Source of the DNA: Chryseobacterium bernardetii
GTDB taxonomy: Bacteria > Bacteroidota > Bacteroidia > Flavobacteriales > Weeksellaceae
Direction: 5' to 3'
Length of the DNA stretch: 64,000 bases
Assembly: GCF_003815975.1 (NCBI RefSeq)
Contig: NZ_CP033932.1
Location: 3,143,501 to 3,207,500, forward strand
Shown here piece after piece: positions 62,237-64,000 of this stretch. The position numbers were made by a program, and so were the translations under genes. The notes under the pieces were generated by a model that made no database searches, had not been told where the DNA came from, and was given only the letters and a program-made list of their open reading frames with translations. Within the stretch, counting starts at the first letter, position 1, and every line of letters starts with the position of its first letter.

Positions 62237-62244
62237 CAAAGATA
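62237..62244 (-). promoter_or_regulatory. Candidate -7 element for rlmH
   Basis: CAAAGATA reads TATCTTTG on the minus strand, matching TAnnTTTG 20 nt before the rlmH start. Confidence 0.45.
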
Positions 62245-62394
62245 AGGTTTTATGTTCAAGGTTTAAAGTTTACCGGTCGATGTTTAAGATGGTATATTAT
62301 TCAATAATCACAAATCTAAGTTCTCATTTCTTTTCGTGCATTTTTCTCCCCGGTTTACAGTTCCTTTTCTTTCACTTATTTAATTTAATTCCCC

Positions 62395-62402
62395 TACCTT
62401 TG
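62395..62402 (+). promoter_or_regulatory. Candidate -7 element for the YihY gene
   Basis: TACCTTTG matches TAnnTTTG 19 nt before the start codon. Confidence 0.45.
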
Positions 62403-62421
62403 TAAAAAGACAAGCAAATAG

Positions 62422-63435
62422 ATGGGTATAAAAGTTCCTAATTTTATTCTGAAGATTCAAGATTTTTTTGATAACATTCATATTCCTGTTTTGGGAATAT
62501 CGCTTTGGCAGATGTTTCAGATCTATATCTCCGGGATTTTTAAAGGGAAAATAGGGCGAAAAGCCGCTGCTATTTCCTGGAGCTTTACCATAAGTTTATT
62601 CCCTTTTATCCTGTTCCTGCTTTCCGTATTACCTTATATGCCGCATTATGACAAGCTGCAGTTTTATATTTTTGATGTACTGATGCATAATGTTTTTCCA
62701 TCCAATATGGAAGGGGATGTAAGAGGCTATATTGAAACCAGTATTATCCCCAATATGAAAGGGATCAGTAATCTGACCATTGTACTGGCGCTTATTTTTG
62801 CAACCAATGGTACTTTCTCCCTGATTAACGGGTTTAATGAAAATACAGAAGAAAAGCTAAGTGATGTAAAGGAATTTATCCTTTCATTCTTTATTACAAT
62901 TGGTTTTATTACCATTGTGTTTTTAGCCCTTTTCGGGGTCTATTATGTAGAAGTTGTAATGAAACTTTTTACTCCTGCTTATGATGTAAGCTGGCTGGTG
63001 GATAATCTTTCCAGCATCATTGGTTTTGTTTCTTTTCCGTTATTTTATTTTATTCTTTTAACCTTGTTTTACTGGCTGGGAACAGTGAAAATTACCAGAT
63101 TCAGACAGGCGGTTCCGGGAGCAGTTCTTACCACGGTGTTATTTGTGCTTACAACCTATATTTTTGCGATCTATGTGAAAGATATTGCCCGCTACAACGT
63201 TCTTTATGGCTCCATTGGAAGTATGATCCTGCTGATGGTTTGGGTGAATGTGAATGTCTACCTTTTACTCTTTGGAAATGAACTGAATATGGCGATCAGA
63301 AAGCTTAGAATAGAAAAGCTGCTGTCCGATGAAATTCAGAAGGAAGCAGTTAATTATCATACTCCTGTTACAGAGCCGGATTTTGAAAGTGATGAAGAAC
63401 ACAGGAGAAAATTGGAAGACCAGAAAAAGAATTAA
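62422..63435 (+). CDS. YihY/BrkB family inner-membrane protein
   Basis: 337 residues with six or more hydrophobic helices (from about residue 48 to 290). RKAAAISWSFTISLFPFILF, GSIGSMILLMVWVNVNVYLLLFGNELN and the charged tail are typical of YihY/BrkB. These were once called RNase BN by mistake and have no established function. Its stop overlaps the convergent nhaA stop by 3 nt. Confidence 0.92.
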   Translation: MGIKVPNFILKIQDFFDNIHIPVLGISLWQMFQIYISGIFKGKIGRKAAAISWSFTISLFPFILFLLSVLPYMPHYDKLQFYIFDVLMHNVFPSNMEGDVRGYIETSIIPNMKGISNLTIVLALIFATNGTFSLINGFNENTEEKLSDVKEFILSFFITIGFITIVFLALFGVYYVEVVMKLFTPAYDVSWLVDNLSSIIGFVSFPLFYFILLTLFYWLGTVKITRFRQAVPGAVLTTVLFVLTTYIFAIYVKDIARYNVLYGSIGSMILLMVWVNVNVYLLLFGNELNMAIRKLRIEKLLSDEIQKEAVNYHTPVTEPDFESDEEHRRKLEDQKKN

Positions 63436-64000
63436 TCTTCTTCCGGTTCCATATTTCCTTTAGAGCTTAGACTTAATATCGTAAATCCTAGAATGGCTGC
63501 AACAAAAGAAGCAATCAGGATTGCAAATTTTGCTTCATCCTGAATTACAATTTCTCCTTTAAATGATAACAGGGCAATAAAAATGGACATGGTAAATCCA
63601 ATTCCGGCCAGAAGACCTACGCCAATCATCTGAGTCCAGTTGCTGTTTTGAGGCAGGGAACTGAGTTTTAATTTGATGGCGATCATAGAGAACAGGTTGA
63701 TTCCGATCAGCTTTCCAAGAACCAATCCGCAGATAATCCCCAATCCTAATGTACTTGTAACACCTGCTACCATTTCACTTGAAAAAGTAATATTGGTATT
63801 CGTTAAGGCAAAAACAGGCATAATTAAGAAGCTTACCGGAATGTGAAGCTGATGTTCCAGTTTTTCCAATGGTGATATTTCTACATTTGAAGCATTGGTA
63901 GGAATTGAAAAGGCTAATAAAACCCCTGCAATGGTTGCGTGGATGCCGGAGTGATGCAGAAAATACCATAAAAACAATCCCGGAATAATATAAAATATTG
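63432..64000 (-). CDS. nhaA: Na+/H+ antiporter NhaA, 5' truncated by the window
   Basis: The visible ~189 residues are the C-terminal half of NhaA. LHHSGIHATIAGVLLAFSIP matches the family helix VII-VIII region. VFALTNTNITF, GLVLGKLIGINLFS and MIGVGLLAGIGFTMSIFIALLSF are the later helices. The frame stays open past the right edge (NILYIIPGL precedes), so an internal TTG at 63977 is not the start. It exchanges sodium for protons at the inner membrane. Confidence 0.95.
   Translation of the reverse strand, partial: IFYIIPGLFLWYFLHHSGIHATIAGVLLAFSIPTNASNVEISPLEKLEHQLHIPVSFLIMPVFALTNTNITFSSEMVAGVTSTLGLGIICGLVLGKLIGINLFSMIAIKLKLSSLPQNSNWTQMIGVGLLAGIGFTMSIFIALLSFKGEIVIQDEAKFAILIASFVAAILGFTILSLSSKGNMEPEED

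Noticed and set aside
1..64000. tRNA, rRNA, CRISPR arrays, transposases and prophage genes
   Set aside because: Intergenic regions were read for cloverleaf ends, regularly spaced repeats and transposase or phage-like proteins; none was found.

Overview
The window looks like a chromosomal segment of a Chryseobacterium-type member of the Flavobacteriia. The evidence is its high A+T content, TAnnTTTG-type -7 promoter motifs, two secreted enzymes with type IX secretion sorting tails, a fused SecDF, a GH97/GH13 starch-degradation set, and a small bacteriocin-like peptide with a double-glycine leader. Most genes are housekeeping. I saw no rRNA, tRNA, CRISPR array, prophage or transposase gene.

Layout. 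1-11.6 kb: a starch/maltose set (5'-truncated GH97 glucosidase, GH13 neopullulanase-like enzyme, SnoaL-like protein, maltose-type MFS permease), interrupted by a five-gene RiPP-like operon (1930-6330) and a sterol-desaturase-family gene. 11.8-20 kb: pirin, FMN reductase, a promoter/mini-ORF/terminator unit, then purM-purN-purH-purD-guaA, with a dispersed repeat in three gaps of this run. 20-31 kb: small unknown genes, a 161-bp nested inverted-repeat element, a GNAT-nitrilase fusion, a Cys-rich bacteriocin-like peptide, a UbiB-like kinase, a DEAD-box helicase, a GDSL hydrolase, a lipocalin-like lipoprotein and a YqhD-type dehydrogenase. 30.5-50 kb: PEP carboxylase, a T9SS-sorted subtilase, a sugar-nucleotide/aminotransferase group, a TonB-dependent receptor, mltG, dapF, a repeat-rich lipoprotein, pnuC, an APC permease, hemN and a T9SS-sorted sugar dehydrogenase. 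50-64 kb: secDF, a TetA-like MFS, an arsenic operon with two matching ArsR operator candidates, a lipoprotein, tatA-pap2-TPR, trmL, rlmH, yihY and a 5'-truncated nhaA.

The most unusual locus is 1930-6330. A 72-residue peptide with a GGG motif is followed by an intrinsic terminator, a radical SAM/SPASM enzyme resembling FxsB-type cyclophane maturases, two adjacent paralogues sharing an HxD...H motif, and an exported aspartyl protease with two DTG motifs. It reads as precursor, crosslinking enzyme, paired tailoring enzymes and protease. I recognise no published system with exactly this gene set, but I could not search. No exporter gene is adjacent.

Two other small-gene finds need attention: the 55-residue, six-cysteine GG-leader peptide at 22530-22697, and the short transcription unit at 13231-13390 ahead of purM.
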